From Desulfomicrobiaceae bacterium (GTDB lineage: Bacteria; Desulfobacterota; Desulfovibrionia; Desulfovibrionales; Desulfomicrobiaceae), in contig DPEO01000158.1 in NCBI GenBank assembly GCA_003530935.1, positions 1 through 15,144 of the forward strand: a DNA stretch of 15,144 nt, in the 5' to 3' direction. Below, piece by piece: positions 1 through 8,428 of this stretch; position 1 is the stretch's first letter; each line of letters starts with the position of its first letter. A program made the position numbers and the translations under genes. Under the pieces are notes generated by a model. That model worked only from the letters and a program-made list of their open reading frames with translations, did not search any database and was not told the DNA's origin.

Positions 1-587
1 TTGACGCACACCATGGGCCGCTGACTGCGGGGGCTCAAGGCGTGGATGCTCCGCGCCGCCACTTCCTTGCCGGTGCCGTTTTCTCCGCAAAGGAGCACCG
101 TGGCATCGGTAGGGGCCACCTGCGCGATGAGCGTCCGCAGCTCCACCATGGCCGGGGAAACACCGATGAGCTGCGGCTCCTCTTCCCGAAAACGCCGCAG
201 TTCCCGGTTTTCCCGCTTGAGCCGCGCCACCTCCAAGGCTTTGGCCGCGGCCATGAGCACGGCATCCAAAGACAGCGGCTTCTCGATGAAATCAAACGCC
301 CCCATCTTCATGGCGCGCACCGCGCTCTCCACATTGCCATGGCCCGAGATGACCACCACCGGCGCATCACACCCTTTGGCCTTGAGGGCGGCCAGGGTCT
401 CCATGCCATCCATGCCCGGCATCCAGATATCGAGAAAGATGAGATCCACGTCCTCGGCCAAGGCCGTGGCGAGCCCCTCTTCGCCCGAGGCGGCCTCCAG
501 GACGCCGTGCCCCTCGTCCTCGAGGATCCCCCGCAAGGACAAACGGACATCGGCTTCGTCGTCGATGATGAGAATCGTAGTGTTCAT
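1..587 (-). CDS. ntrX: Sigma-54-dependent response regulator, NtrX/NtrC type (3' part missing)
   Basis: This is the 5' part of a two-component regulator that would activate sigma-54 promoters when phosphorylated by the kinase encoded just upstream. 195 complete codons are visible with no stop, so the gene runs off the left edge. Residues 1–120 form a receiver domain: acidic pair D9/D10, phospho-acceptor D53 in FLDIWMPGMDG, switch serine S81 in VVVISGHG, and K103 in FIEKP. A linker with charged helical character (about 117–137) leads into an AAA+ domain at about 140, with Walker A GENGTGKE at 168–175. The GAFTGA loop, Walker B and the DNA-binding helix lie outside the window. The ATG at 587 overlaps the kinase stop as ATGA, implying translational coupling. 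The family is certain. NtrX rather than another NtrC paralogue is inferred from the NtrY-like partner. Confidence 0.92.
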   Translation of the reverse strand, partial: MNTTILIIDDEADVRLSLRGILEDEGHGVLEAASGEEGLATALAEDVDLIFLDIWMPGMDGMETLAALKAKGCDAPVVVISGHGNVESAVRAMKMGAFDFIEKPLSLDAVLMAAAKALEVARLKRENRELRRFREEEPQLIGVSPAMVELRTLIAQVAPTDATVLLCGENGTGKEVAARSIHALSPRSQRPMVCV

Positions 588-2794
588 GCCCTGCCACCTG
601 CACGCCGCGCTACGGGAAGCTCCACGGTGAAAATCGTCCCCCGGGGCCGGGCCGGCCGCACCGAAACGCGGCCATGGTGCTCGGTCACCAAGGATTTGAC
701 AATGGCCAGCCCCAAGCCCGTTCCTCCGCGTTTGGTGGAATAATACGGCTCGAACACCCGTTCCTGCTCACCGGGATCGATCCCAGGGCCGTTGTCCGCC
801 ACGTCCACGCATACCCGCTGCCGGGCCGCATAGATACGCACCTGGACCCGGGGGTCTTCGATTTCGGACAGGGCCTCCGCCGCATTGAGCACCAGATTGA
901 AGAACACCCGGCGCAAGGCTTCGGGGTCCCCCAAAATGGGACGCACCGGGGCAGCCACACATTCCCAACCGATATGCGGATGGCTGCCCCGAAACACCTC
1001 CACGGTTTCCTGCACGACAGGGGGAAGGTCCATTTCCTGGATCTGGATCTCCGGCAACTTGGCGAAGGCGGAAAACTCCGTCACCATGGCCTGCAAGGCC
1101 TCCACCTGACGCACGATAAGGCCCGTGCACTGAGAAAACACCTCGGGATCATCCACCTCAGAACCGAACTTCCGCTCCAAACGCTGGGCCGAAAGTTTGA
1201 TGGGGGTCAGGGGATTCTTGATTTCGTGGGCAATGCGCCGGGCCACTTCCTTCCAGGCGTCGAGGCGCTGCATCTTTTCCAGCTCCGAAATGTCCTCAAA
1301 CACCACCACTACCCCGCCGTCACCACCTTGGGCATCCATGATGGAGACCGCGGTAACCAAAAGCCGCAGCGGCCCCACCGGAGTTTGGACTTGCATGCGC
1401 CGCTGCCACTGCGAGCCCAAGGAGCCGCGCAGCACCCGTCGGGCCTCCTCGATGGCGCCGCGCTGTTCTTCCCCCAAAACCTCGAGCACCGACACCCCGC
1501 GCGCGCTTTCGGCGTCCCGCCCGAGGATGCGCTCCGCCGCAGGATTCAGTGTCACCACCCGTCCCTGGCTATCCAAGGAAAGCACCCCGGCAGTCACGTT
1601 GTCGAGGATGGCCTGGATGTAGCGGTTTTGCGCTTCCAGGGCCATGTATTGCCGGGCGAGCTGCTCATTGGCGGCGCTCACCCGGGCGTGGCTCGCCTCC
1701 AGGTCTTCCGCCATGCGGTTGAAGGAATGCACCAAAAGCCCGAGCTCATCCCGGGAATCGTCCTGGATGCGCACCGAGAGATCTCCCTGAGCGATGCGCT
1801 CCGTGGCCTGGGCCAAGGCCTGGACCGGAGCGGAGATCTCCCGCGCCAGGCGGAAGCCGAACCAGAGCGCCCCCAGAAGGACCAAAAGGCTCATGAGGGC
1901 AAGGACGAGATACAGGGTGATCTTCAACGGATACTTCAAGTTTTGCAACTGCCGATACTCCCCCACCCCTTGGCCCACTTGGTCCAAGCGGGCCATGAGC
2001 CCCGGCTCCACGCTGATGCCCAGCACCAAAAATCCGTCCCGGCCGCCGGGGCGGGCCCACACCCCGCCGAGCACATCGGCGTGCTTTCCTCGCTTGGTCC
2101 CCACCCACAGACGTCCCGGCTCCAGCTCCGCCCACGGCACTTCCGGCTCCAACTCCGCCCAGCGCTTGCCCCATTCCGGGGCGGCAATCCACACCTGACG
2201 AAAGCGGTCCGGGCCCAGGATTCCGCACAGCGAAAGCCCATACTCCTCGCGTTTGCGCGCAAGCCATTCCTCCAGGGCCTGGCCCTCGCGGCGATGATTC
2301 TGGAGGTCTTGGGCCAGGAAGGCGGCCTGACGCTCCAATTGGGCGCGCATCTGGGAGTAGGCGGTCTGGCCCACGCTCAAGGCCTGCTCCATAGAGGTCT
2401 CCACCTGAGCCCGAAACCAATAGTCAATGGAAGTCTGCACAAAGCGCACGGACAAAAGGAACATGACCAGCGTGGGGACAAAGGAGAGGAGCATGAATAC
2501 CCCCACCAGCTTGGCCCGGAGCCCAGAACCCAGGACTCGGCGGCGGCGCTCGAGAAGCAGCTTCACCACATTGCGGCCCACGACGAAGAGGACCACAATG
2601 AGGAGGATCAGATTGATATTGAAGAGGGCGAGAAAGAGATACGAATTGACCCCAAGAAAACGCAATTCCGCCCAGGCGAGGGCCACCACCAGGACAACGG
2701 CGGCAACCACCAAGGCCATCTCACGCCGCCGCTTGCTGCGCTCTTTGGAATCGAGACGCGATATTCGATGCGGACGACGGAATACGGCTGCCAT
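584..2794 (-). CDS. ntrY: NtrY-like membrane sensor histidine kinase
   Basis: This is an inner-membrane histidine kinase, presumably phosphorylating the overlapping regulator. Domains in the 736-residue reading: two adjacent hydrophobic helices at about 27–72, a third at about 92–115, an extracytoplasmic sensor region of about 175 residues, a fourth helix at about 290–316, HAMP (about 317–375), PAS (about 390–500) and HisKA with RIAHEIKNPLTPIKLSAQRL, phospho-acceptor H523. A HATPase domain follows with N box NLVLNAAEA, G1 box DNGPGIDPG, F box VFEPYYST and G2 box GTGLGLAIVK. The N-terminal membrane pattern and HisKA motif are characteristic of NtrY. The start is uncertain. ATG at 2794 is used here; an in-frame TTG at 2803 would overlap the upstream stop as TTGA and give 739 residues. 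Neither has a clear Shine-Dalgarno. The stop overlaps the next ATG by 4 bases. The sensed signal is unknown. Confidence 0.93.
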   Translation of the reverse strand: MAAVFRRPHRISRLDSKERSKRRREMALVVAAVVLVVALAWAELRFLGVNSYLFLALFNINLILLIVVLFVVGRNVVKLLLERRRRVLGSGLRAKLVGVFMLLSFVPTLVMFLLSVRFVQTSIDYWFRAQVETSMEQALSVGQTAYSQMRAQLERQAAFLAQDLQNHRREGQALEEWLARKREEYGLSLCGILGPDRFRQVWIAAPEWGKRWAELEPEVPWAELEPGRLWVGTKRGKHADVLGGVWARPGGRDGFLVLGISVEPGLMARLDQVGQGVGEYRQLQNLKYPLKITLYLVLALMSLLVLLGALWFGFRLAREISAPVQALAQATERIAQGDLSVRIQDDSRDELGLLVHSFNRMAEDLEASHARVSAANEQLARQYMALEAQNRYIQAILDNVTAGVLSLDSQGRVVTLNPAAERILGRDAESARGVSVLEVLGEEQRGAIEEARRVLRGSLGSQWQRRMQVQTPVGPLRLLVTAVSIMDAQGGDGGVVVVFEDISELEKMQRLDAWKEVARRIAHEIKNPLTPIKLSAQRLERKFGSEVDDPEVFSQCTGLIVRQVEALQAMVTEFSAFAKLPEIQIQEMDLPPVVQETVEVFRGSHPHIGWECVAAPVRPILGDPEALRRVFFNLVLNAAEALSEIEDPRVQVRIYAARQRVCVDVADNGPGIDPGEQERVFEPYYSTKRGGTGLGLAIVKSLVTEHHGRVSVRPARPRGTIFTVELPVARRAGGRA

Positions 2795-2799
2795 AGGGA

Positions 2800-3351
2800 T
2801 CAATAGTCGAAGGTCAGATCATAGCGCACGCGCGGGACCAAGTCCCAATCCAGAAAAAAGAGCGGGACCGTCAGCCACACCGGCATGTCCGAACGCACCA
2901 CCCGAAAATCCACCTGAACGGTGTACTGCTGCTGGCGCAAGGAAGGATCGAAGGGGCCGAGCAAGAGATTCCGATGGCGCCACAGGCGCGGCAAGGCGCG
3001 CGCCAGTTCCCCACAGGCGAAGGCATGCGTCTGGTCGGCCTCGGTCATCACACACTCCTGGCGCACGGGATCGGCCTGCACGCGGGCCCGGTATTGGGCC
3101 CTGCCCACTTCCTGCCCCCACAGCCCCAGGCGCGTGCGACTGGCGGTGGCGTCCACCCGGATTTCCACGGCTTCCCCACGCTGCAAGAGGGTCAAAAGCG
3201 GCGCGGCCTCCACCACCTCCACATCAAATCCGAGGTGGAGTCCCTGGGCGTCTGCGGACACCCCAAGGTTCCGCAGTTCCAAGGGGGCAGCAACGGCTCC
3301 CATACAGGAGAACACACTCAGCGATGCGAGCAAGGCCACGATCAAAGGCAT
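2800..3351 (-). CDS. DUF4390 family exported protein
   Basis: This is a protein of about 183 residues, matching by eye and by context the DUF4390 family, whose genes commonly precede ntrYX-type kinase/regulator pairs. The N-terminus (MPLIVALLASLSVFSCMGAVAA) is a hydrophobic signal-peptide-like segment with a plausible cleavage after AVAA. The mature part looks beta-rich. A C-terminal stretch with VDFRVVRSDMPVWL is followed by FFLDWDLVPRVRYDLTFDY at the very end, which looks like a conserved family tail. No enzymatic motif is seen. It lies 5 bp upstream of the kinase ATG, or overlaps its TTG, so the two are surely co-transcribed. A role in signal input or the envelope is only a guess. The start is uncertain: an upstream in-frame ATG at 3399 would add 16 residues including a lysine. 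Neither ATG has a strong ribosome site. Confidence 0.72.
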   Translation of the reverse strand: MPLIVALLASLSVFSCMGAVAAPLELRNLGVSADAQGLHLGFDVEVVEAAPLLTLLQRGEAVEIRVDATASRTRLGLWGQEVGRAQYRARVQADPVRQECVMTEADQTHAFACGELARALPRLWRHRNLLLGPFDPSLRQQQYTVQVDFRVVRSDMPVWLTVPLFFLDWDLVPRVRYDLTFDY

Positions 3352-3425
3352 AGGGGAGGCTGCCTCGGGAAGAAGAGTTTCTTTTTGGGCCAAGGCCATG
3401 TATGGGCCAGGACCGGCACCCCAAG

Positions 3426-3454
3426 GTGATATGCCATGGTCTCTCTTTTGACAA
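3426..3454 (-). promoter_or_regulatory. Candidate sigma-70 promoter of the DUF4390–ntrYX unit
   Basis: Read leftward, the -35 is TTGTCA (3449–3454; 5 of 6 matches) and the -10 is TATCAC (3426–3431; 4 of 6 matches), separated by exactly 17 bp. Transcription would start near 3419, leaving a leader of about 68 bases to the ATG at 3351, or about 20 to the alternative ATG at 3399. It lies in the 127 bp divergent gap between this unit and the fused CoA ligase. Found by eye, not scored against a background. Confidence 0.5.
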
Positions 3455-3478
3455 CCAAAGGCGAGGAGCGGAGTTCCC

Positions 3479-5548
3479 ATGCGTTTCGACGAACATGCAA
3501 GCAAAGTCCTTCTGGAGCAGGTCGGCGTCCCCGTGCCTCCCGGTCTGCTCGCCCCAGAGCACGGTCCACTCACCGCCCCTTTTTCCTTGCCGTGGGTGCT
3601 CAAGGCCCAAGTCCTCACCGGCGGCCGCGGCAAGGCGGGCGGCGTGCGCATCGTCCAGAGCATGGAAGAGGCCGAAGCGGCGCGGAGCGCCATCCTGGGG
3701 CGCACCATCGGCGGCAAAAAGCCCACGGCCATCCGGGTGGAACCGTGCCTCAAGGTGGAACGGGAGATGTACCTCTCGCTCACAGTGCACCGGGCAAGCG
3801 CCCGGCTTCTCGCCACCGCGGGGCGCCACGGGGGGATCGAGGTGGAGTCCGCCCCCAAGGACTCCCTGCGCGTCGAACCTTTTTCCGCGGCCTTGGGGCT
3901 GGAAGAATACCAAATCCGCAACCTCTTTTTCCATCTGGACCTTCCCATAGCGCTGCTGCGCCCCTTTGCGGACCTCGTACGCGCCCTGGCCCGCCTCTTT
4001 CTCGAAGAACGGCTGCTGGTGCTGGAGATCAACCCTCTGGCCGTCACGGCCGAAGGAAAACTCGTCGCCCTGGACGCCAAGGTCGAAGCCGACGACCACC
4101 GCGTGATCCAATCCCCCCGGCTTGCAGCCCTCGTGGATCCCCGTCACGACGACCCCCTGGAGGTCCGGGCCAGACAAGCGGGTCTCAGCTTTCATACGCT
4201 CCAAGGCCGGATAGGGATGATGGTCAACGGCGCCGGCCTTGCCATGGCCACCATGGACATCCTCCACGCCCACGGTCTGCCGGCGGCCAATTTTCTCGAT
4301 CTCGGAGGCGGGGCGGACGCCGCCGCCATGCGTCAGGCGCTGGATCTGCTCCTGGAAGACCCGAAGGTGGAGGCCGTCTGCGTCAACATCTTCGGCGGCA
4401 TCCTCTCGTGCGCGGAGGTGGCCAAGGCCCTGGTGGGCGCGGTGGCAAGCAATCCTCCCGCCAAACCCGTGGTGGTGCGGCTTTCGGGAAACCGCGCCGA
4501 AGAGGGACTGCGCCTCCTGGATACCGCCCGCATCGCCAACGTCCACCCGGTAGAGACCTTGGACGCGGCCATGGAAAAGCTCCACACCCTCACCGGGGTC
4601 CGCGCTCCGGCCCACGCACATACGGATATACCGCCGGCCCCGACGCGACGCACACCACCTGCATCCCCCGCGCCCTTTCCCCTGGGCGCCGGCACCCGAG
4701 TGCTCGTCCAAGGCATCACCGGCAAACAGGGCCAGCTCCACACCCGACTCATGCAGGAATACGGCACGCAGGTGGTGGCTGGGGTGACGCCGGGCAAAGG
4801 CGGGACCACCGTTCTCGGCGTGCCGGTATACCATACCGTGGAAGCGGCCTGCGCCCGGCATGCCATCGACGCCTCCATCCTCTTCGTGCCCGCGCCCCTG
4901 GCCCCGGACGCCATACTCGAGGCCGCGGCCTGCGGCATCCCCTGGATCGTATGCATCACCGACGGCATCCCCCAGCAGGACATGCTGCGCGTGCTGGAAA
5001 AAACCCGCTCCCTGGGCTGCCGCATCATCGGGCCCAATTGCCCCGGACTCATCGTCCCTGGGGGCACCAAGATCGGCATCATGCCCGCCTCCATCTTCAG
5101 CCCCGGCCCCATCGCCGTGCTCTCACGCAGCGGCACCCTCACCTACGAGACCGTGGCCCGACTCTCCGCCGCGGGGTTGGGGCAAAAGGTCTGCATCGGC
5201 GTGGGCGGTGACCCCTTCGTGGGCTCCAGCTTTACCGACCTCGCCCCGCTTGTGGTGGCGGACCCGGACGTGCAGGCCCTCGTGGTCCTTGGCGAAATCG
5301 GCGGCAGCGCCGAAGAAGAACTGGGAGAATTCCTGAAGAAGGTCGGCATTGGCATTCCCCTGGTGGGTTTTGTCGCCGGCCGGACCGCACCCCGGGGCAA
5401 GCGTCTGGGACACGCCGGCGCCATCCTCGAAGACACCGACCCTGGCCCGGAAGCGAAGATCCTTCGTATGCAACAGCGGGGCTACACCATGGCTCCCACC
5501 CTGGACCACATCCCCCAGCTGGTCGCCAGCCTGCTTACCGCCCCTTGA
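3479..5548 (+). CDS. Fused succinyl-CoA-ligase-type enzyme (SucC–SucD, beta+alpha in one chain)
   Basis: This 689-residue protein joins a SucC-like beta part (about 1–372) to a SucD-like alpha part (about 404–689) by a Pro/Ala/Thr-rich linker (about 374–402). The beta half has the ATP-grasp motif GGRGKAGGVRIV, EINPLAVTAEGKLVALDAK, MVNGAGLAMATMDI and VNIFGGI. The alpha half has the CoA-binding GITGKQGQLHTRLMQEYGTQ, VAGVTPGKGGTT, GPNCPGLIVPG, SRSGTLTYE and GEIGGSAEEE with E606, and the phospho-histidine H645 in GHAGAI. These features predict reversible acyl-CoA to acid plus ATP (or GTP) conversion in the cytoplasm. Succinate is the likeliest substrate from similarity, but malate- or citrate-CoA ligases share this layout. 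The usual family lengths are about 388 and 289 residues as separate subunits. A GAGGAG Shine-Dalgarno at 3463–3468 supports the start. It is divergent from the ntrYX unit and 60 bp ahead of trkA. Confidence 0.92.
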   Translation: MRFDEHASKVLLEQVGVPVPPGLLAPEHGPLTAPFSLPWVLKAQVLTGGRGKAGGVRIVQSMEEAEAARSAILGRTIGGKKPTAIRVEPCLKVEREMYLSLTVHRASARLLATAGRHGGIEVESAPKDSLRVEPFSAALGLEEYQIRNLFFHLDLPIALLRPFADLVRALARLFLEERLLVLEINPLAVTAEGKLVALDAKVEADDHRVIQSPRLAALVDPRHDDPLEVRARQAGLSFHTLQGRIGMMVNGAGLAMATMDILHAHGLPAANFLDLGGGADAAAMRQALDLLLEDPKVEAVCVNIFGGILSCAEVAKALVGAVASNPPAKPVVVRLSGNRAEEGLRLLDTARIANVHPVETLDAAMEKLHTLTGVRAPAHAHTDIPPAPTRRTPPASPAPFPLGAGTRVLVQGITGKQGQLHTRLMQEYGTQVVAGVTPGKGGTTVLGVPVYHTVEAACARHAIDASILFVPAPLAPDAILEAAACGIPWIVCITDGIPQQDMLRVLEKTRSLGCRIIGPNCPGLIVPGGTKIGIMPASIFSPGPIAVLSRSGTLTYETVARLSAAGLGQKVCIGVGGDPFVGSSFTDLAPLVVADPDVQALVVLGEIGGSAEEELGEFLKKVGIGIPLVGFVAGRTAPRGKRLGHAGAILEDTDPGPEAKILRMQQRGYTMAPTLDHIPQLVASLLTAP

Positions 5549-5608
5549 CCCAAGGCCAAGACCACGGCACAGGCCGCGCCCCCAAACGACGCTTCGGGAG
5601 GAGAATCC

Positions 5609-6973
5609 ATGCGTATCCTCATCATCGGCGCTGGCGAGGTGGGATTCCAAACCGCCCAGCGCCTGGCCCAGGAAGACAAAGAAGTCGTGGTGGTGGACAC
5701 CAACCCCGCGGCGCTCAAGCGCTGCGCGGAGCTCTTGGATGTCCAAGCCATGGAGGGCTCCGGCAGTGACCCACACGTGCTGATGCAAGCCGGAGTGCGT
5801 GACTCCCAGGTGCTTCTTGCAGTCACCGACAGCGACGAGACCAATCTCATCGCCTGCATGTTCGCCCACAGCCTATCCCCAGGAATCCGCAAACTGGCCC
5901 GCATCCGCAACGACACCTACACCTCCTTTGCACCGGATTTCCTCCAGCGCACCCTGGGGCTCGACACCGTGGTCAATCCGGACGAAGAGGCCGTGCGTGC
6001 CATCGAGCGCCTCATGGCGGTGCCGGACGCAGAAGACGTCCTGGAATTCGCCGGCGGCCGTCTCAAGGTGGTGGGGCTTCGACTCCGGGCTGAGGCCGCG
6101 GTCACCGGACAGAACCTCGCCGAGCTGCGTCAACATCCCGCCACCGCCCCATTGGTGGTGGCGGCCATTTTTCGGGAAGAGCGCCTCATCGTGCCCTCCG
6201 GGGAAGACACCCTCCAGCCCGGAGACCTCGTCTACCTCGTGTGCCGGAGCACCGACCTTGCCCCCACCTTGAAAATTTTCGGCTACCGAAGCCAACCTCC
6301 GGCATCGGCGCTCATCGTGGGCGGCGGCGACATCGGCCTGCGCCTGGCCCAACGCCTGGAATCCACTGCCATGCATGTCCGCCTGGTGGAGCGTGATCCC
6401 GTCCGCTGCGAACATCTTTCGTCAGTCCTGCACCGCACCGTCATCCTCCACGGCGACGGCACGGACCAAGAGCTCCTCCAGGAAGAAAACGTGGGCGAGC
6501 TCGATCTGGTGGTGACCCTTACCGGCGATGAAGAAACCAATATCCTCTGCTCGCTTCTGGCCCGGCGCCTGGGGGCGGGTATGGTCATCACCCGCATCAG
6601 TAAATTCGCGTACATGCCCATTGTCCAGGCCATCGGCCTGGGCCATGTGGTCAATCCGAGGCTGGCCGCCATCGACTCCGTGCTGCGCCACATGCGCCAA
6701 AGCAAGATCTTCTCCCTCTCCTCCCTCAAGACCGAAGACGTCGAGGTCCAGGAAATCGAGGTGGAAGACGGCGCGCCCGTGACGACCACGGCCCTGCGCC
6801 ATCTGCTGCTTCCCCGAGGCGTCCTCGTACTCGCGGTACTGCGCGGAAAAGAGGCCATCATTCCCCAGGGAGACACCGTGATCCGGCCTGGAGACCATGC
6901 CGTGGTACTGTGCCGGCGGAACCGGATCGCAGCCATGGAAGCGGCCTTTGGCGCAGCGGGGCAGCGGCCATGA
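5609..6973 (+). CDS. trkA: Trk potassium uptake system NAD-binding protein TrkA
   Basis: This is the cytoplasmic regulatory subunit that assembles as a ring on TrkH and gates it in response to nucleotides. At 454 residues it matches the usual duplicated form of about 458. There are two RCK_N Rossmann domains, each followed by an RCK_C domain. The first nucleotide loop is GAGEVG (7–12) with acidic D30 at the end of the second strand; the other is GGGDIG (238–243) with E261. The first RCK_C spans about 140–223 and the second about 365–450. GGGAGGAG, six bases before the ATG, is a strong Shine-Dalgarno that fixes the start. The stop overlaps the trkH ATG as ATGA, fitting tight stoichiometric coupling. 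A 60 bp gap separates it from the upstream CoA ligase gene, and no promoter was recognised in it. Confidence 0.96.
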   Translation: MRILIIGAGEVGFQTAQRLAQEDKEVVVVDTNPAALKRCAELLDVQAMEGSGSDPHVLMQAGVRDSQVLLAVTDSDETNLIACMFAHSLSPGIRKLARIRNDTYTSFAPDFLQRTLGLDTVVNPDEEAVRAIERLMAVPDAEDVLEFAGGRLKVVGLRLRAEAAVTGQNLAELRQHPATAPLVVAAIFREERLIVPSGEDTLQPGDLVYLVCRSTDLAPTLKIFGYRSQPPASALIVGGGDIGLRLAQRLESTAMHVRLVERDPVRCEHLSSVLHRTVILHGDGTDQELLQEENVGELDLVVTLTGDEETNILCSLLARRLGAGMVITRISKFAYMPIVQAIGLGHVVNPRLAAIDSVLRHMRQSKIFSLSSLKTEDVEVQEIEVEDGAPVTTTALRHLLLPRGVLVLAVLRGKEAIIPQGDTVIRPGDHAVVLCRRNRIAAMEAAFGAAGQRP

Positions 6974-8418
6974 TCCGCCTCAGTATCGTCTGCCGGATTT
7001 TGGGGGCGCTCATCCTCTGTGTGGGCGCGTCCATGCTCCCTGCCGCTGTCCTGGGGGCCGTGGAGGACGACGCCGGCGCAAAGGCCCTCTTCACCGCCAT
7101 GGCCGTGGCAGCACTCAGCGGTGGCGGGCTCTTTATTCCATGGCGTACGGCGCGGCCCACGAACATCTCCCACCGCGAAGGCATGCTCATCGTCACCTTG
7201 GGCTGGGTGGTCGTTGCCGCCCTCGGGGCCTTCCCGTTATGGCATGGTACGCAGCTTTCCTTCACGGATGCCTATTTCGAATCCATGTCCGGATTCACCA
7301 CCACGGGCTCCTCCATCCTCACCGACATCGAAGCCCTGCCGCGCAGTCTGCTGTTATGGCGCAGCACCACCCATTGGCTGGGCGGCATGGGGATCATCGT
7401 GCTGTCGCTCGCCATCCTCCCCTTTCTCGGGGTGGGCGGCATGCAGCTCTACAAGGCCGAAGTGCCCTCCCCGGTGCCCGACAAACTCCAACCCCGTATC
7501 CGGGACACCGCCGCAAGCCTCTGGAAAGTGTACGTAGCCTTGAGTGGCATCGAAATCCTCCTTCTCATGCTCTGCGGCATGGAAGGCTTCGACGCCGTGT
7601 GCCACACCTTCGGCACCCTGGCCACAGGCGGCTTTTCCACCAAGAACACCTCGGTGGCCTACTACGCGAGCCCTGCCATCGACGCAGTCATCACGGTCTT
7701 CATGCTCGCCTCGGGGATCAACTTCGCCCTCTACTTCCAAGCCATCCAGGGGCGCCCCTTGGCCCTATGGCGCGACCCGGAGTGCCGCTGCTTTCTGGGT
7801 ATCGTCGCCCTGCTTACCGCCATGTGCACCTGGGATATCTGGACAAGCGTGTACCCGTCCCTCCTGGAGAGTCTGCGCTACGCCGCATTTCAGGTAGTCT
7901 CCATCATCACCACTACCGGATTTGCCACCGCGGATTTCGAGTCCTGGCCGCCCCTTTCCCAAACCCTGCTCGTCCTGTGCATGTTTTTCGGCGCCTCCAC
8001 CGGCAGCACCGGCGGCGGCATCAAGACCATGCGCCTCATACTCCTGGCCAAGCAAAGTCTGCGGGAGCTCTTCCGCCTCATCCACCCGCGCAGCGTGGCG
8101 CAGATCAAGCTCGGCGGCAAACCCGTACCCGCGGACGTGCAGGCCAGTGTCTGGGGATTTTTCACCCTCTATGCGCTGGTATTCGTGACCGCCAGCACCC
8201 TTCTTGCCTGTATGGGTCAGGATTTGGCCACGGCTTTCACCGCAGTGGCGGCCACTCTGGGCAACATCGGCCCAGGCCTTGGCACCGTGGGGCCGGCAGA
8301 GAACTTCGCCCACCTGCCCACGGCCGCCAAGTGGCTGCTTTCCCTGTGTATGCTCCTGGGACGCCTGGAGATCTATACGGTCCTCGTGCTCCTCGTCCCC
8401 GAGTTTTGGCGCCATTAG
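6970..8418 (+). CDS. trkH: Trk potassium transporter membrane subunit TrkH
   Basis: This is the K+-translocating inner-membrane subunit, 482 residues, essentially the family length. Four pore-loop filter segments are visible, as expected for the fourfold SKT fold: GFTTTGSS (108–115), FGTLATGGFST (214–224), ITTTGFAT (313–320) and TLGNIGPG (429–436). GASTGSTGGGIKTMR (about 341–355) matches the conserved intramembrane gating loop region of TrkH. About ten hydrophobic helices cover the rest. The start chosen is the ATG at 6970, overlapping the trkA stop. The reading frame is open farther upstream, to an ATG at 6910, but that part lies inside trkA and has no TrkH-like sequence. The next gene begins 10 bp after the stop. 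Confidence 0.96.
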   Translation: MIRLSIVCRILGALILCVGASMLPAAVLGAVEDDAGAKALFTAMAVAALSGGGLFIPWRTARPTNISHREGMLIVTLGWVVVAALGAFPLWHGTQLSFTDAYFESMSGFTTTGSSILTDIEALPRSLLLWRSTTHWLGGMGIIVLSLAILPFLGVGGMQLYKAEVPSPVPDKLQPRIRDTAASLWKVYVALSGIEILLLMLCGMEGFDAVCHTFGTLATGGFSTKNTSVAYYASPAIDAVITVFMLASGINFALYFQAIQGRPLALWRDPECRCFLGIVALLTAMCTWDIWTSVYPSLLESLRYAAFQVVSIITTTGFATADFESWPPLSQTLLVLCMFFGASTGSTGGGIKTMRLILLAKQSLRELFRLIHPRSVAQIKLGGKPVPADVQASVWGFFTLYALVFVTASTLLACMGQDLATAFTAVAATLGNIGPGLGTVGPAENFAHLPTAAKWLLSLCMLLGRLEIYTVLVLLVPEFWRH

Positions 8419-8428
8419 GGAGGGCTCC

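Noticed and set aside
674..2806. A 710-codon open frame on the plus strand covering the whole kinase gene
   Set aside because: It is antisense to a gene with all HAMP/PAS/HisKA/HATPase motifs. Its translation is rich in His, Gly, Gln and Pro with no domain pattern, as expected from the antisense frame of GC-rich coding DNA.
3448..3453. TTGACA on the plus strand as the -35 of the CoA ligase gene
   Set aside because: It lies only 25 bases before the ATG, so a -10 at normal spacing would fall on the start region (GAGTTC) and leave no leader. The same bases serve better as the minus-strand -35 TTGTCA.
6910..6969. Upstream in-frame ATG extending TrkH by 20 residues
   Set aside because: The extension lies within trkA in another frame, has no TrkH-like sequence, and the ATGA overlap at 6970 gives the family's usual length.
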